A stretch of 64,000 nt of DNA, taken from Zygnema cylindricum (lineage: Eukaryota > Streptophyta > Zygnematophyceae > Zygnematales > Zygnemataceae). Position 1 is the first letter of the stretch. Every line of letters begins with the position of its first letter. A program made the position numbers and the translations under genes. The notes beneath the pieces are model-generated. The model was not told the origin of the DNA, ran no database searches, and saw nothing but the letters and a program-made list of their open reading frames with translations. This document shows positions 12,204-24,200 of this stretch, piece by piece. The stretch lies in NCBI GenBank assembly GCA_037447655.1, contig JBBHKE010000738.1:57616-121615 (forward strand), written 5' to 3'.

Positions 12204-14060
12204 CACGGGAAAGCAGAAATTGCAAATGCTTGCTTCTTAGTCAGTAACTGTTTCTATGTTGCAGCTCATATCGCATTTATTCTTTTTCTCGTCTATCTGC
12301 CTAGCTTGTTTGTCCTTTAGCCATTCCTTTCACATAAGATTAGTACCGTTACAAGCGTAGTTTTGGGTGCATGTATGCAAGTTCTACGCCTGTTTTTTTG
12401 TTGCGAATAAATAGTCCTATTGTTTTGATTTGCCCATGATGCATTTGCATTTAGTGTCTTCTCCTCGTCTAGATTGCGCTTTTGTGATGTCACTCTCAGC
12501 TGTGCATGCACCTGTTTTACTCGCCCAGTCATATATGTCCAGTCTAACCTGCTCCATATACCCAAATGAAAAAAATTATGATTATAAAAAAAGCTCGTGC
12601 TTAAGTTGGAGTACTGACGAGAATGTTTTATCATTTTTTTCACTGCTGCAAACTGTCTTAAGCATGCTTCTTTGTGAACAACGGATTATATGGAAGCCAA
12701 GCACGTTCTCAATTTATACAATGAAAGGGTGAAGGATGCAGTTGCCTAAGAATCTTTCGACATCTCTTGATTCCTGCTTATTGACGTTTTACTGCACACT
12801 TAGCTTACCTGATACAGTAGTAGCATTGTTTTTTTCAAACTTAGAAGTAATTAAGGTTCGAAAACATAGATATTGGAAAGATGACCTCAAAAGAATATTC
12901 ATAAATGGGAAGGCAAGAGACAAAATGAGCAATTGTGCAATAATACATTCTTGATGCAGAGATTTGGAAACACATGAAAACCCTATCAGAAAATCTTGCA
13001 AAAAAATTATATCAGGCAAGGAGATCGTAAAAAAGAAATTATATGCCCTACATGAAAATACCTAAGACATTAAGCGTGGGCATGAATATAGACTGTTAAG
13101 ACCTTAGTATGGACTCCTTAGTGCCCTATTGTCTCATGTGTCAGGTTGCATGCCAATGCTAAGCCACAAAACATGAATAACGAGTGGTGAAATGTGAAAA
13201 GGCGTGAAAGTATCCTTTTTAGTTGTGAGCCACACAGCTGACAATGCAATACTGGGCAGAAGTGTGCTCCAGATTGTACACTGTCCACTCCGAGGAATTG
13301 AAACTAGTGTGACATTACGCTTAGGTTTACATATTTTGTATCGGGAGGTGAAGGAAACAGTGAGAAACTAAAGGACTATGAGGGTAAAGTGCTGCCAGTC
13401 ATTATAGTCTATGCTTCGTAAGAACTAAGTTTTTAGGTTTTGGTGATCCTCAACATGGGAAAAGCACCGAAATTACGGTGGAATAACAATTTTAAAAAAA
13501 ACAACAGTTACTGTTTTTGGAAACAAATTATGTGGCCAGTCTGACTTCAATGTCACAATTTTCAGACTGTTCAGAATTTAGTGGCACCTTACGATCTTGC
13601 ATTGCTAAAAAATTTCTTTTTTTTACCAATAATGTTTTCGTTATCCTGGACTTCCTCCAAGCATATAGAAAAACGTGAACCACTGTTATTTTTTGAGATT
13701 GGTGTGCTGTAAATTTTGAGTAGGTCCCCCAATTTATAGCAATGTATGTCTGGATAAATTTCAAAAATCATTGAATTTTAGCTCTTTAACCCGTTTTGTA
13801 TGTAAAAATAAAAAGGTTTTTTTTAAACAAAAAAAAAAGTATTCTCACGGGTATTCCTGGAATAACAGTCCTGCGAAGAATATTCGAGGGTTCATTCGGC
13901 ATTCGTACCGGCTTGAGGAATATTCGCGTGAATTATCATTATCATTATCAGTATATAAATAAGAGTCTTTCAGACTCCCTTCCGGAAAGCCTTATATAGG
14001 GGGTGTGTCCGTTTTCTGTTCGTCCGCAGTACGGATTGCCATATTGTTTATTGCGTTCCT
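12204..14060. other. POL2 3' flank, no gene recognised
   Basis: AT-rich non-coding DNA downstream of the POL2 stop. The first few hundred bases should include the 3' UTR; no poly(A) site can be fixed by eye. The short open frames here (for example 12430-12732 on plus and 13528-13764 on minus) have no recognisable motif and lie in low-complexity AT-rich sequence. Confidence 0.6.
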
Positions 14061-14340
14061 AACCGTCGATGTGCAAACTGCCGTACGGATGGCGTAATGA
14101 AATATTGCCGTGCGTCAGCGGTAGAGACCGCCGTACCGCTGGCACAATGTTACGGTGCCGTGCGTCGGCAGTACATACTGCCGTACCGCAGGCACAATGC
14201 TACGGTGCCGTGCGTCGGCAGTACATACTGCTGTACCGCAGGCACAATGTTTCGGTGCCGTGCGTCGACAGTACATACTGCCGTACCGCAGGCACAATGC
14301 TACGGTGCTGTGCGTCTGCAGTACATACTGCCGGTACATT
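14061..14340. repeat. 50-bp minisatellite
   Basis: Five near-identical units of exactly 50 bp begin at about 14108, with the word TGCGTC recurring at 14111, 14161, 14211, 14261 and 14311. A more degenerate unit precedes them from about 14061, and two broken units follow at about 14536-14605. Each unit holds an inverted repeat, GGCAGTACATACTGCC, able to form a small hairpin. The unit has no stop in several frames and its length is not a multiple of three, so overlapping spurious ORFs run through the array on both strands. Confidence 0.9.
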
Positions 14341-14647
14341 TATGTATAGTCTGACATCGACCGTACACCACACTATTTATATCTTATAGTATTTTCGTTC
14401 TTTACCTTATTTTGTATGGAACCTTAATTAACGTCAAAGAAAAATTAAAATCATGTAATCCTATTTGAGAAAAAAAATCAAAATTTTAAGAACCCAAATT
14501 AGTGACTTTGACACTAATAACGATTCGCGGTGTAGCGCTGCCGTGGGTCGCGGTACGGACCGCCGTACCGCTGGCACAAGCGTCGCAATACAGACCACCG
14601 TACGGCTGACACAATCTAAAGCTGCCAACAGTCCTCAGTAGAGACTA

Positions 14648-15136
14648 CACCGTGAATCGCTATTAGCGTAATAAAAAATATAGCGTAATGAAACAATTAG
14701 CGTACTTTATGGTAAATTGTGTTTTTTCGGGTACACCATGATACTAATTTATCATGTACTCTAATTTGTAAACTGCTTTGTAAAAAATTTCGGCACGTAA
14801 TATGTCCACACTAAAACATGTAGATGTACGAAATTGTTCAAATCGTACGCCGTCGCGTTTTTTTTACATCTGCGTATGCCGGAAAATATTTACGCAATTA
14901 TATATTATTATATTTTCTGTACTTTTAAATATAAAAATGTACGAAATAGTACAGATCTGACAGTCCGTACATCACACTATTTAAAAGGACACTAAATTAC
15001 AGTTATGAACCGCATTGAGCGGGGTACCTCAAATAACGTGCAAAAACATTTAGCGTACTTTATTCTATTTGAGAATTTGCCCCAAAAAAAGGGGTACCCC
15101 AATTAGCGTCATGTACGCTAATAGCGATTCACGGTG
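14648..15136. repeat. TA-flanked inverted-repeat MITE, long copy
   Basis: The terminal repeat begins CACCGTGAATCGCTATTAGC and is mirrored at the right end. TA flanks both sides (14646-14647 and 15137-15138). It is 489 bp with no transposase. The internal sequence 14749-14905 has a paralogue at about 40260-40275 plus 41234-41360, which shows the family is repeated in this window. A lone right-end terminal repeat (ATTCGCGGTG plus TA, near 14523-14534) lies just to its left. Confidence 0.8.
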
Positions 15137-15138
15137 TA

Positions 15139-15745
15139 CCAGCCGTACCGGCCCCTAAAAAAGCGTCGTTAAAAGTAAGTTCGGTCCGCCAAAAGTGGCG
15201 CATAGCGTGCAGATTGACCATAGATGTCCCGTGCGCATAATACGCACGAAACAAACGAGCGAATACTACGCACGATACGCATTTAACGATGAAATAAATG
15301 TTATGAAATGCGTACCTACCTATGTAGCAGTACATTTCTGTACATTTCCTAACAATGTCCCTACATTTTACAGCGTTAAGGGTTGTTTAAGGGATTTGTA
15401 AGGCTTTAGAGTACATTTTCTTACATTCCGTGTGTTTGAGTATAACTGCCCCACACTTTTCATACATGTAAGTACATCGTCGGTAGTTTCCATATATGTT
15501 AGGGTTATATATTTTAGGGTTTGTATGGTACATTTCCGTACATTCCCGTATATTTCAATACAACTGCGCTACACTTTGCGTGCAATGACGTACAGTGGTC
15601 GTAAATTTTCGTACATATTTGGGTAATTAAAGGGGGAATTTTAGGGTTTTTAGGGTACATTGTCGCACATTCCTTTATATTTGAGTACGACTGCCAAAAA
15701 AATGTTGTACCATTAGGTTTTGTGTGGTACACTTTTGGTATATTA
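15139..15745. other. AT-rich intergenic DNA rich in GTAC words
   Basis: No gene found. The stretch is dominated by short words such as GTACATTT and CGTAC spread irregularly, without a fixed period. ORFs at 15195, 15432 and 15514 are short and carry no motif. Confidence 0.5.
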
Positions 15746-15944
15746 CACCGTGAATCGTTATTAGCCTTATGTACGCTATATCGGCACCCCAAAATTTTGA
15801 CATTGATACCTTAAATATAGTAAATTACACTATTTAACGATGTGGACCATAATCTGCCACGTCTCTTGGAACTAAATTAGAATGAATGATGATATTTTTT
15901 TATTTACACTAAATATTTCTATACTCTAATAACGATTCAAGGTG
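15746..15944. repeat. TA-flanked inverted-repeat MITE, short copy
   Basis: The left end is CACCGTGAATCGTTATTAGC and the right end ATAACGATTCAAGGTG, with TA on both flanks (15744-15745 and 15945-15946). At 199 bp it belongs to the short size class together with 3039 and 31194. No coding capacity. Confidence 0.75.
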
Positions 15945-16276
15945 TACTGTACATTTCTCTTAATTTTCCGTCCATTTTAAGGGTTTTTAAAGATTTTCTA
16001 TGATATGCTCGCCGTACATTTACGTATATATTCGTACAGTGAAAACTAAATGGATTTTAAGAAAAGTATAAAAGTCGCGAATACTACGTTAAAATCAGAA
16101 ATAAAATCCAAATCCGTACAAATTGGACAACTAGGGCTCAAACCATTACACTGGCTAAAAACTCTATACAACCATAAACACACAAAACACGAACATTGCC
16201 CGTGTAACGGGCTCATTTTGTCTTGTATTGTACAAACTGCACGATTTGCCTCCAACCGAGGGTGAAACTTCAGGTA

Positions 16277-18130
16277 GTGTAATTATAATTAGTGTTGTGT
16301 ATCGGCAAGAAACTTATCGCAATAAAACCGATACCGATAGTAATCGGTTATCAAACGGTGAGGGATCTTGATATATTGCTACGATACCAACAAATTCCTT
16401 ATCAGCAATAAGGTCTGTTCTCCATAAGGCGGTCCCAGTAAACATGCAGATACATCTATTTCTCATGTTTACTGCCACGGCCTTCCATTATGTCGTGCCA
16501 GTACACATCGTTTCTCAATTATGATTGGCGCCACGTAGGCTAATTTTCAGATTCTTAAAATCTATAAATATTCTTCAAGCTGAAAATCTGTACATAATAT
16601 TTGTACAGTTGGAGGTAGTTGATGATTTGTACAAAAATTTTGCGACCAGATTTTAATTTTGAAAGTGAAAATCAAAATTTCGAAACAGAATGTCAAAAAG
16701 GCGCCGCAAACTTTCAAGGTCAGCGGATGTCAGAAGGAGCGTGCGAAGATATTTCGGTCGACCTTCATACACCGTGGCGGAAGGCACGTGGCATGTACGA
16801 CATGTTTGATTCTGATTGCCTGTTCGTGGTGGAATTATGTTTTACTTTTCACGTGTACCAATGGTACGCGACCAGTCTGAAGAAACTCTTCTCGCCTATG
16901 AGAGTCTCTTCACACTGGACGATGTGCGCGATTGCTTCGCGAATCTAAAAAAGTGAAAAATCCAACGGTCAATACTTACGCCTATAATATTGGAGCCATC
17001 CAGTATACATGTTTCGTCATGTTTCATCTGACAAAAAAATAGAATGGTACGAATCTGTACGAAATCGTACGGCATCCAGTAAACACCCCACTTTTCCTTT
17101 AATGGAAGTTCACCCTAAGTACGAAAAAAATATAGTACGCTATATAAGGGTGACTTCCATTAGCGAAAAAGTAGGATTTTTTACAGACGGTCGTACCGTT
17201 TCGTACAAGTTCATACAATTTTTTTTTTCCAATGAAAACAACATTTCATAAAATTTACTATGTTGTAGGCGTAAATTCAGACCGTCGGATTCTATTACAG
17301 TTTTTATCCGGGACGCCACGTCACCAACCCTACAGTTTGTTAAGACCGTGCACAAGGAGGACATTTCTCGAATACAGAACGTGTAAAAATAGGTCGCGTG
17401 GAAAAGGTCATAAAAATCCACGACAAGCGCGCATATGTGCGTACACGTCGCAAGGGCCACGTGCGTTCCGCCAGGGTGGCTGCGAATCTGCCGAAATCAA
17501 CCCGTCACGCTCCCACCATCAAAGTTTGCCGCCGCCTTTTTGTCGTTGCGTTTTGAAATTTTGGGTAGTGCATTTAATGCTATATGTACGAGTCATTAAT
17601 TACCTCCGACGGTACAGGCATTTCCTCCGCGGGTAAAGATAATACCTCCGATCGTACAGATATTGCGTTCAAACTTTGCATTGTAAGATTCTTTCAAGAT
17701 TTTATGCATCTAATATTAACCTAGCCATGCAAATAAAAAGTGGTTTACTGTCGCGACCTAATGGAAGGCACGCCTTTCAGTAAAAAAATTCGTACAATTA
17801 ATGAGACGCCTAATGGAAGTCCACCCTAATAGTAATTTATTGTCTTATTTTGTTGACTGTATATAGCGTGGCATGCCACGTATGACAATCTTCTCCGTAC
17901 ACTTAACAACGGGGTATAGTACGGACAGTTATCCGTATACCTGTACGAAAAACCGTACATTTATAGCTAATTGTTATCGGTATCGGTGTTATCGCAAAAC
18001 CGATAATATTAGTTTTTTATCGCTATAACACCAGTAACGATATATCGTTCCGATATGTCGGTTATTGGGAAGCCAAAAAAGGAGCATATCGATTATCGGC
18101 AAAACCCTACCGATACCTAACACTACACGG
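16277..18130. mobile_element. hAT-like non-autonomous element with 8-bp target duplication
   Basis: Near the left end, TAGTGTTGTGTATCGGCAAG (16290-16309) is the inverted partner of TAGTGTTAGGTATCGGTAGG read on the minus strand from 18125. Subterminal sequence on both sides is rich in CGATA/TATCG words, typical of hAT elements. The 8-mer TTCAGGTA occurs at 16269-16276 and again at 18131-18138, the expected hAT duplication length. The repeats do not abut the 8-mers perfectly (13 and 5 nt apart), so the exact tips are uncertain. No transposase ORF is recognisable. A Harbinger-like element occupies 17148-17826; without it this element is about 1.2 kb. Confidence 0.55.
17148..17826. mobile_element. 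PIF/Harbinger-like MITE with TAA duplication, nested in the hAT-like element
   Basis: The left end reads GGGTGACTTCCATTAGCG and the right end, reverse-complemented, GGGTGGACTTCCATTAGGCG: the same repeat with two single-base indels. TAA flanks both sides (17145-17147 and 17827-17829), the 3-bp duplication typical of PIF/Harbinger and Tourist elements. It is 679 bp and non-coding. A stray copy of the right end lies at about 17101-17118. Confidence 0.7.
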
Positions 18131-18256
18131 TTCAGGTAAGTATTGTGTGTCCGGCGCCTAATATGTACGGTATGGTATATAGATACGGTACGGATAGATA
18201 TGGTACACATATATCAATCACATATATATCGAGCTACAGTATATTACTGTACAGTG

Positions 18257-18755
18257 CACCGCGAATCGTAATCAGAGTAATGAAAAAATTAGAGTACAAA
18301 AACTACAAAAAAATTAGAGTAATGAACGCTAATTTATGTGATACAACTGTTTCAACTATGAAGTTTACTCTAATTTATTTAAGTACTCTAATTTGGCACG
18401 CTAATATCCTCTACTGTAAATAAGGTATTCGTACAGAATTTGGCAAAACGTACAGTTTATCGTCACTATGACGTTTGCACTACGCTGTTTGTTAAAACGC
18501 TGTTATATGATAACGACCTGTATTAAATCATTATTTGTACTTTTTTACTTAATAAAGTACAATTTTGCACGATATGAGGTCGTTCGTACTCCACACTATT
18601 TAAAACGAACCTATATTAGAATTAAAAACGCTAATTAAACTTTACCTTAAATAGAATAATGAAAAAATTATAATCATTTACTCTATTTCATGTGATAGAG
18701 TCGAAATTCCGAGCGACCGAATCAGAGTAATTTACTCTAATTACGATTCGCGTTG
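18257..18755. repeat. TA-flanked inverted-repeat MITE, long copy
   Basis: The left end is CACCGCGAATCGTAATCAG and the right end TTACGATTCGCGTTG, with TG on the left flank and TA on the right. At 499 bp it matches the long size class (14648). Internally it contains repeated ACTCTAATTT words shared with the other copies. Confidence 0.7.
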
Positions 18756-19048
18756 TACTGTACTGCAGAGGTCGCAAACGGTCAACCGAATCCGTGACCG
18801 ACAGTTGACCGACCGCCCGTGCCGGATCCGGAACGGATTTGATTGCCAAATTTTGAGGGCCGGGCGGTTGCGGTCGGCTGATTCACCAGAAAAAAAAACG
18901 GTCGGTTACAGTCGACCAACCAAAAAACCAAAAAAAAAAAAAAATTGTACTGTCCATACAATCTAACATTATTGTACTTTGTACTCTTTGGTATCGTGGA
19001 AGTACGTGACATCATGATTAGCGTCGCAAATCTAACACGGTAGTAAGC
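18756..19048. other. Short spacer between two transposons
   Basis: Contains a CCAAC/GGTCGG-rich patch and an A-rich run (about 18885-18945). No gene or recognisable element. Confidence 0.5.
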
Positions 19049-19574
19049 ATAGTTCAAAAGTAGGCGTTTTTATGGTAGGCCTTTGGTAGGCGCACAAAAC
19101 TTGGCACAAAACTCGCGCAGAGTAGGCATACTGTATGTGTGTGCGTTGTGCACACTCTTGTACGAACGTAGGAATCTGACGTATCATCATAGCACAGCGC
19201 ACACCGCCGTACGAAATTTTCTAGCGAACTGACACGGCGTAGGATGACATTCCGCAGGAAAAAAAACCCCCAAAAAAAAAAATGCGGACGTAAGTTCTAT
19301 CGTAAGTTGTGTTATGGGCTTTTCATGTGATCTTCTTAGATCGCTATTTTGATCAGCGACCGTCCGATCGGCTAAATCTGACGGATTAAATAAAAAATAC
19401 CTCAGAACTCACGGAAAAATAAAAAATTGTCCGAATGTTTTTCAAAATTTAGACATGACGTTTAATTCTCTATCGATCGATGTGCAACTCAACCCTGCTA
19501 CTATAAATTTTCATTTTGCGACCGCGTACAATAGGCATATTGTATGGGCCTATTTTCACCTACTTTTGAACTAT
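19049..19574. mobile_element. Inverted-repeat transposon, family B
   Basis: The left end ATAGTTCAAAAGTAGGCG is mirrored by CACCTACTTTTGAACTAT at the right end. The interior (about 19300-19420, with TTATGGGCTTTTCATGTG and GATCAGCGA) is the reverse complement of 39300-39410, so a second copy lies in opposite orientation at 39097-39456. Possible degenerate 9-bp flanks GGTAGTAAG and GGTAATTTG agree at six positions. No transposase is seen, so it is non-autonomous. Confidence 0.65.
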
Positions 19575-21223
19575 GGTAATTTGGGTATAAGTTTATACTA
19601 AATTAGCCATAACTCTAAAATCGAATTAGTTTAAATTCTAATTGCGTAAAAGAACTGTAATTAAAGTGGAACCCGTAAATGTTGAGTTGACAACTATATG
19701 TTAGCGGCACAATTTATTCAGTTTTGTTAATTTAGTTTTTAAAATAGGAATTTCCACACGCGAAGATGGTCGATGTTCACACTGTCGACGGACGAACATA
19801 CGAGAACGTGGTTTTAGTCGACGAGTTTGCGTCTCTTTCTTCCAGTGCACATTCACATGCGTGCTCAATTATGTTAAGTGACTTTCTATACCTTTGTAAT
19901 TCAAAAAGTACCATTTCGTACGGAGATTCTCTGTCGTACCCCACACTATTTACATCGCAGTGTACTTCCGTTATTAACCCTAATTGAAAAAAAAACGTAA
20001 TTAGAATAAAGGAAAAAATGGAATTATGGATTGTATTTCAGGTTTTTTTTTTTGTAAAAAGGGCACAGAATTAGCGTTATTTAGGGTGCGTCTCCATATA
20101 CTTGAAACTTAGAGAATTTACTTTGTTTTTTAGCGCAGATCCGGCGTACCCGGATGTCCCAAACGAAGTTGTCACTTAAGGGCGTGACAATTGTTGACGT
20201 CGACAATGCCCGTGATGGCTGTCAACAGTGTACAATCTGTGATGACGCACGTTATTTTTTGTAACTGCTTGTGACGTCGCATGACTTTTCGTGACATTGT
20301 AGACGTACCGCCATCCAGCCTCTGCCGTTTCACTGTTGAAGAAGATGCACTTTGCCTTTGCGTCTCTTGTCCGCTCGACGTGAACTGGCATCGGACCTTG
20401 AGACCCCTGGCGAAATAAAATCCGTACCATGCGCAAACGGAAAAAACCAAACAAATTGTGTACTTTGCTTTGTCGTACCTGAACGCAAACGGACAAAACA
20501 TAGCGGATCGTGCACTTTTCGTCGTCGCTTGAATTCTTTTGAAATTTCTTTAAAAAATTTTACACGTGCGACTACGTGTTTCGATTTGTTTTTCAAAAAA
20601 TATTTGTTTTAATTCACATCTTCCTTGTGTTTTAAAGAAAAGTTTGAAGATGACTTAACATTCTTTGTCACCAATTCTTGGCCTTATTTAGGGCATTTGG
20701 CCAACTTCTACCTGCATGTCATTTTCATCTCGATAGATTTTTTAACAGCCCCGTGATGCTTTTTCCAAGTCTTACTAAAGAGTTTTCCTACTTCTGATTG
20801 CTAGGGTATTTTTTCTTAACCGTTGCCTGTTTCTCTTTCATGGCTGAATGAATTACAACGGATTAGCAAGAAATTAGTTGTTTTTCGATTTATAGGTGGC
20901 AGTTTTGAATCCATGAGTTGCCCCATTTTTTGTGATGAGGGAGTCAGAATTTGATTTTAAGAAGAGCGTTTGTATTGCCAAAGTATTTTGGGGTTGCTCT
21001 ATCGGACTGTTTTTCTTCAAAGTAAAATCCAGTCAGCATGCAAGTGTTGGTGTGTGGCTACAGGAACAACGCAAAGAGATTGAAGACGAGTTAACGCTGC
21101 TGCTACTTCAACTGAGCCTTGCAACTTGATTGCCCTTCAATCCTTTCTTATCCACTTGACTGAGCCCACAAGCTTGTATTTGCTGCCGATTGTTGATGAA
21201 TCCCTTTCTCTGGATAAGCTGAT
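19575..21223. other. Intergenic DNA upstream of the F-box gene
   Basis: No gene found up to about 20.6 kb; overlapping minus-strand ORFs at 20172-20596 lack any family motif and their three frames shadow one another. 20640-21223 should contain the promoter and 5' UTR of the F-box gene, but no TATA box can be assigned with confidence. Confidence 0.5.
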
Positions 21224-24200
21224 ATGGCACCAACTACGTCACTAGCAAGACACAGGCCACCTGCCTGCGAACCAGAGTTCATCGATCGACCATGGCTCAG
21301 TAAGTGCACTATCCTGTCCACTTCCCAGAACGTGAATATCTTGAACTCTTCCCTTGTTCATGTGCACCCGGTTATATGACCTATGATGTTCTTGATCCTG
21401 TGTCTAGGTCTCTATGGCATGCGTGTCCGCCCGGTTGCTCCGCCTGGCAGTGTAAGTGAGAAACCACCAGAAGATAGTGCCCTCCTGCATCGTATGCTGC
21501 CGGATGAGCTACTACTTATGGTGAGTCTCCGGTTCATCTTGGTGTGGAAAGGTTCCTGCCTCCAATCTTCCAGGAATCCGTTTTGAAATGCTCTAAGAGA
21601 TGCAATCAATTATTAGCATAGAGGGAGGAACTGTAGGTTGATTGCCCGTCCTCTGATCCTTCCAGTTGCATTCTTGCAGGTGTTTCAGCACATGAGCCCC
21701 ATTAACCTTGGTCGCGCTGCTTGTGTTTGCCGCAAGTGGTGGTACACTATACGAACACCAAGCCTATGGCAGACTGCTTGCTTGAGCGCTTGGCAGATGG
21801 TAAACAATCCTAAATTGTGCTCTACCTGCTGCATGTGTCTTTTTGAGGGCAATATTAAAACGGGTGGAAGGAATTTGGGAATGGATGAAATCCTCAGGAC
21901 TGCAGTGAGGATCAGGAGAAGCTGTTAAAGCGCACCTATTGGTGCTCATGGCGTCGTATGTGGATCCTCCGACCTCGAGTACGTGTTGATGGTGAGAATA
22001 TCAGCTGCCCTTTTTGCTGGGCAAGATATGTTCATGTTTTTTTTTTAAGATTGATTGCATTTGACAGCGCTTTTCATCAGGCTGACATTATCGCACATGA
22101 TTGCTTGCCAATATTAGGTTGTCTGTTGTTAACGTGTGTAAACCACAAACTTGCCAGCATCGTAAGGCATAAACTTGGTTAATGAATTTTGTCTTTTTAA
22201 TAAGATAGCAGGCATTCTCCAATGGAGGAATGGCACTCTACTATTTGATACTATCACCCTAAGAGTGTGTAAATTTGCAGGAATTTACGTAAGCCGTAAC
22301 ACATACATCCGCTGCGGCATTGTGGAGTGGAATACTAAGAACCCTGTTCACATGGTCAGATTTCTGCGATCCTCTTGGCTTCAATGCAAACACTGGTCGT
22401 TTCTTTATATGCAATCTCTTTCTGGCCTTCATGATTAGGATGCTCTCAGGTGTCAAAGCCACTCTGATGCTCCTGGTTCACTCACTAAGCTGCATTCCTC
22501 TAATTCCTCTAGTATGCAATCTTTAAGCAGTTTCAGTTGGGCATTCTGATTCTATTGTACATGTTACCTATTCCTTCCAATGGACATGGGAGGCCACTTT
22601 GTTCATCTTTGTTTCTATTTCCAAATTGACCCAACATTTACTTGACCTCGAAACACAAAACAGTATCAATAATGTTATCCTCATAAGTCGAGACCATGCT
22701 TCCACATCACTTACCTGTGAAGTAGTTATGCTCGTTGTTACTTATAATTCCTTTCCTGGAATAGTGATGTACAGTGTAGTGATGTAGTCAAGTCATCACT
22801 GGCTGCATGTCTATGGTCACATATTCGATGTGCTTTCAGCTGGACAAATACTACAGCTGTGTGTTGGGGGGGGAGCTTTTATTTTTGTGTGTTTGTGTGT
22901 GTGTGTGTGTGTGTCTGTGTGTCTGTGTGTGCGTATCAGACATGTCCTGGCCTTTTCCAACCTTTGGGACGCATGCCGTATGGGTTAGAAATGGTCAAGG
23001 CCTATGACGGCGTGGAATACTGTCCTCGTTTTGTGGTTATTTGCTCGTAGTTCATCTGTCGGAGGTTCTCTTCTGTACAAGGGCCTGAGTAGGGCAGATA
23101 TTTTTTCAATATTCCAATACCAGTCAATTTGATGCCGATGAAGTATGGAGCACCTGTCTAGTGGGTGCTTCAACCTGCTGTTTAGCATGTTTTGTAGATC
23201 TGTTATCGGAAGAATGTGTCAGCTTGACGTCGTTATTAAGGTGGAAAGTGGCATATGGAATCCTGCAGGTATGTTATTTTCGATATTTGCGGTTCCTACC
23301 CAATGGCAAGGCGCTTTACAAGGTTAGAACTGGTCTGACCTTTTTCAATTATTTGACGTGGAATTTGATGGATACATGCCACATGGGTTATAAATGTGTC
23401 AGGGCATGCATATGACGGCTTGGAATAATGTCCTTGTGAATGTTCTATATCCAAAAGCAGATTACTTCTATACTAATGCTAAATGGATCTGGGTTTTCCT
23501 CGCGATTTGACTTTGGTTTTGGCAGGTGACTCCACAGTTTTTGAAGGAGGTAGCAAAATCCATGGCAGGACGTGTTTCAGCAGCCAAGGCGGATGGTGTC
23601 CTGGTTGGGCGTTGGACCCTCACAGATACTCTGGTGAGTCTAAAGTGGGGACTAGGCGTTGCTGCTGTATCTTCTACCTCGGTTCACGTATGGCTGTCCA
23701 CGATACGGAGGTGAAGCTTGGTGTTTCGGTTTCTGCGCTAATATTGTTGGTTTGAAGGCACTGGTTCAATCACATCTAGAGCAGACAGCAACTGATTGTG
23801 GACTACGAACTATTGCAGTTGGAGGCTGCTGTGCTCTATCCTGGACTTCGTCCCACCGTTCTGCGAATTCGTGCCAGGTATTTTTATGGAAATCCTACTG
23901 ATACTCATTTGATTTACTTGAGACACTTTCTCATCCAGTTCCTCTATGACACATACAGCTTGTCACTCAAAATTTGACGAACTGTGTTGACCTTTCCAGG
24001 AGAACATATGGTATTCTCTGACTGTCCCAGTTTACGTCCTCAAACTCCAAAATTGTTGAACGGCAATAATGCAAATTGGGTGTATTGAACCTGTGTTTTT
24101 CTGGCCTTTCAGCTTTAATCAGGTTCCCTGTCTACTTAAACAACATAATATTATAAAAAGAGGAAATCATTTGAATGTTACAATACCTGGCATATAAGCA

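Noticed and set aside
14069-14389. Overlapping ORFs of 64-106 codons on both strands
   Set aside because: They are the 50-bp minisatellite read in different frames; no start context, no motif, repetitive composition.
16619-16948. 109-codon ORF inside the hAT-like element, considered as transposase remnant
   Set aside because: No hAT dimerisation or RNase H-like motif visible, and the overlapping frames are equally open.
20172-20596. Cluster of three minus-strand ORFs
   Set aside because: Three frames of the same stretch are open at once and none carries a motif; compositional effect.
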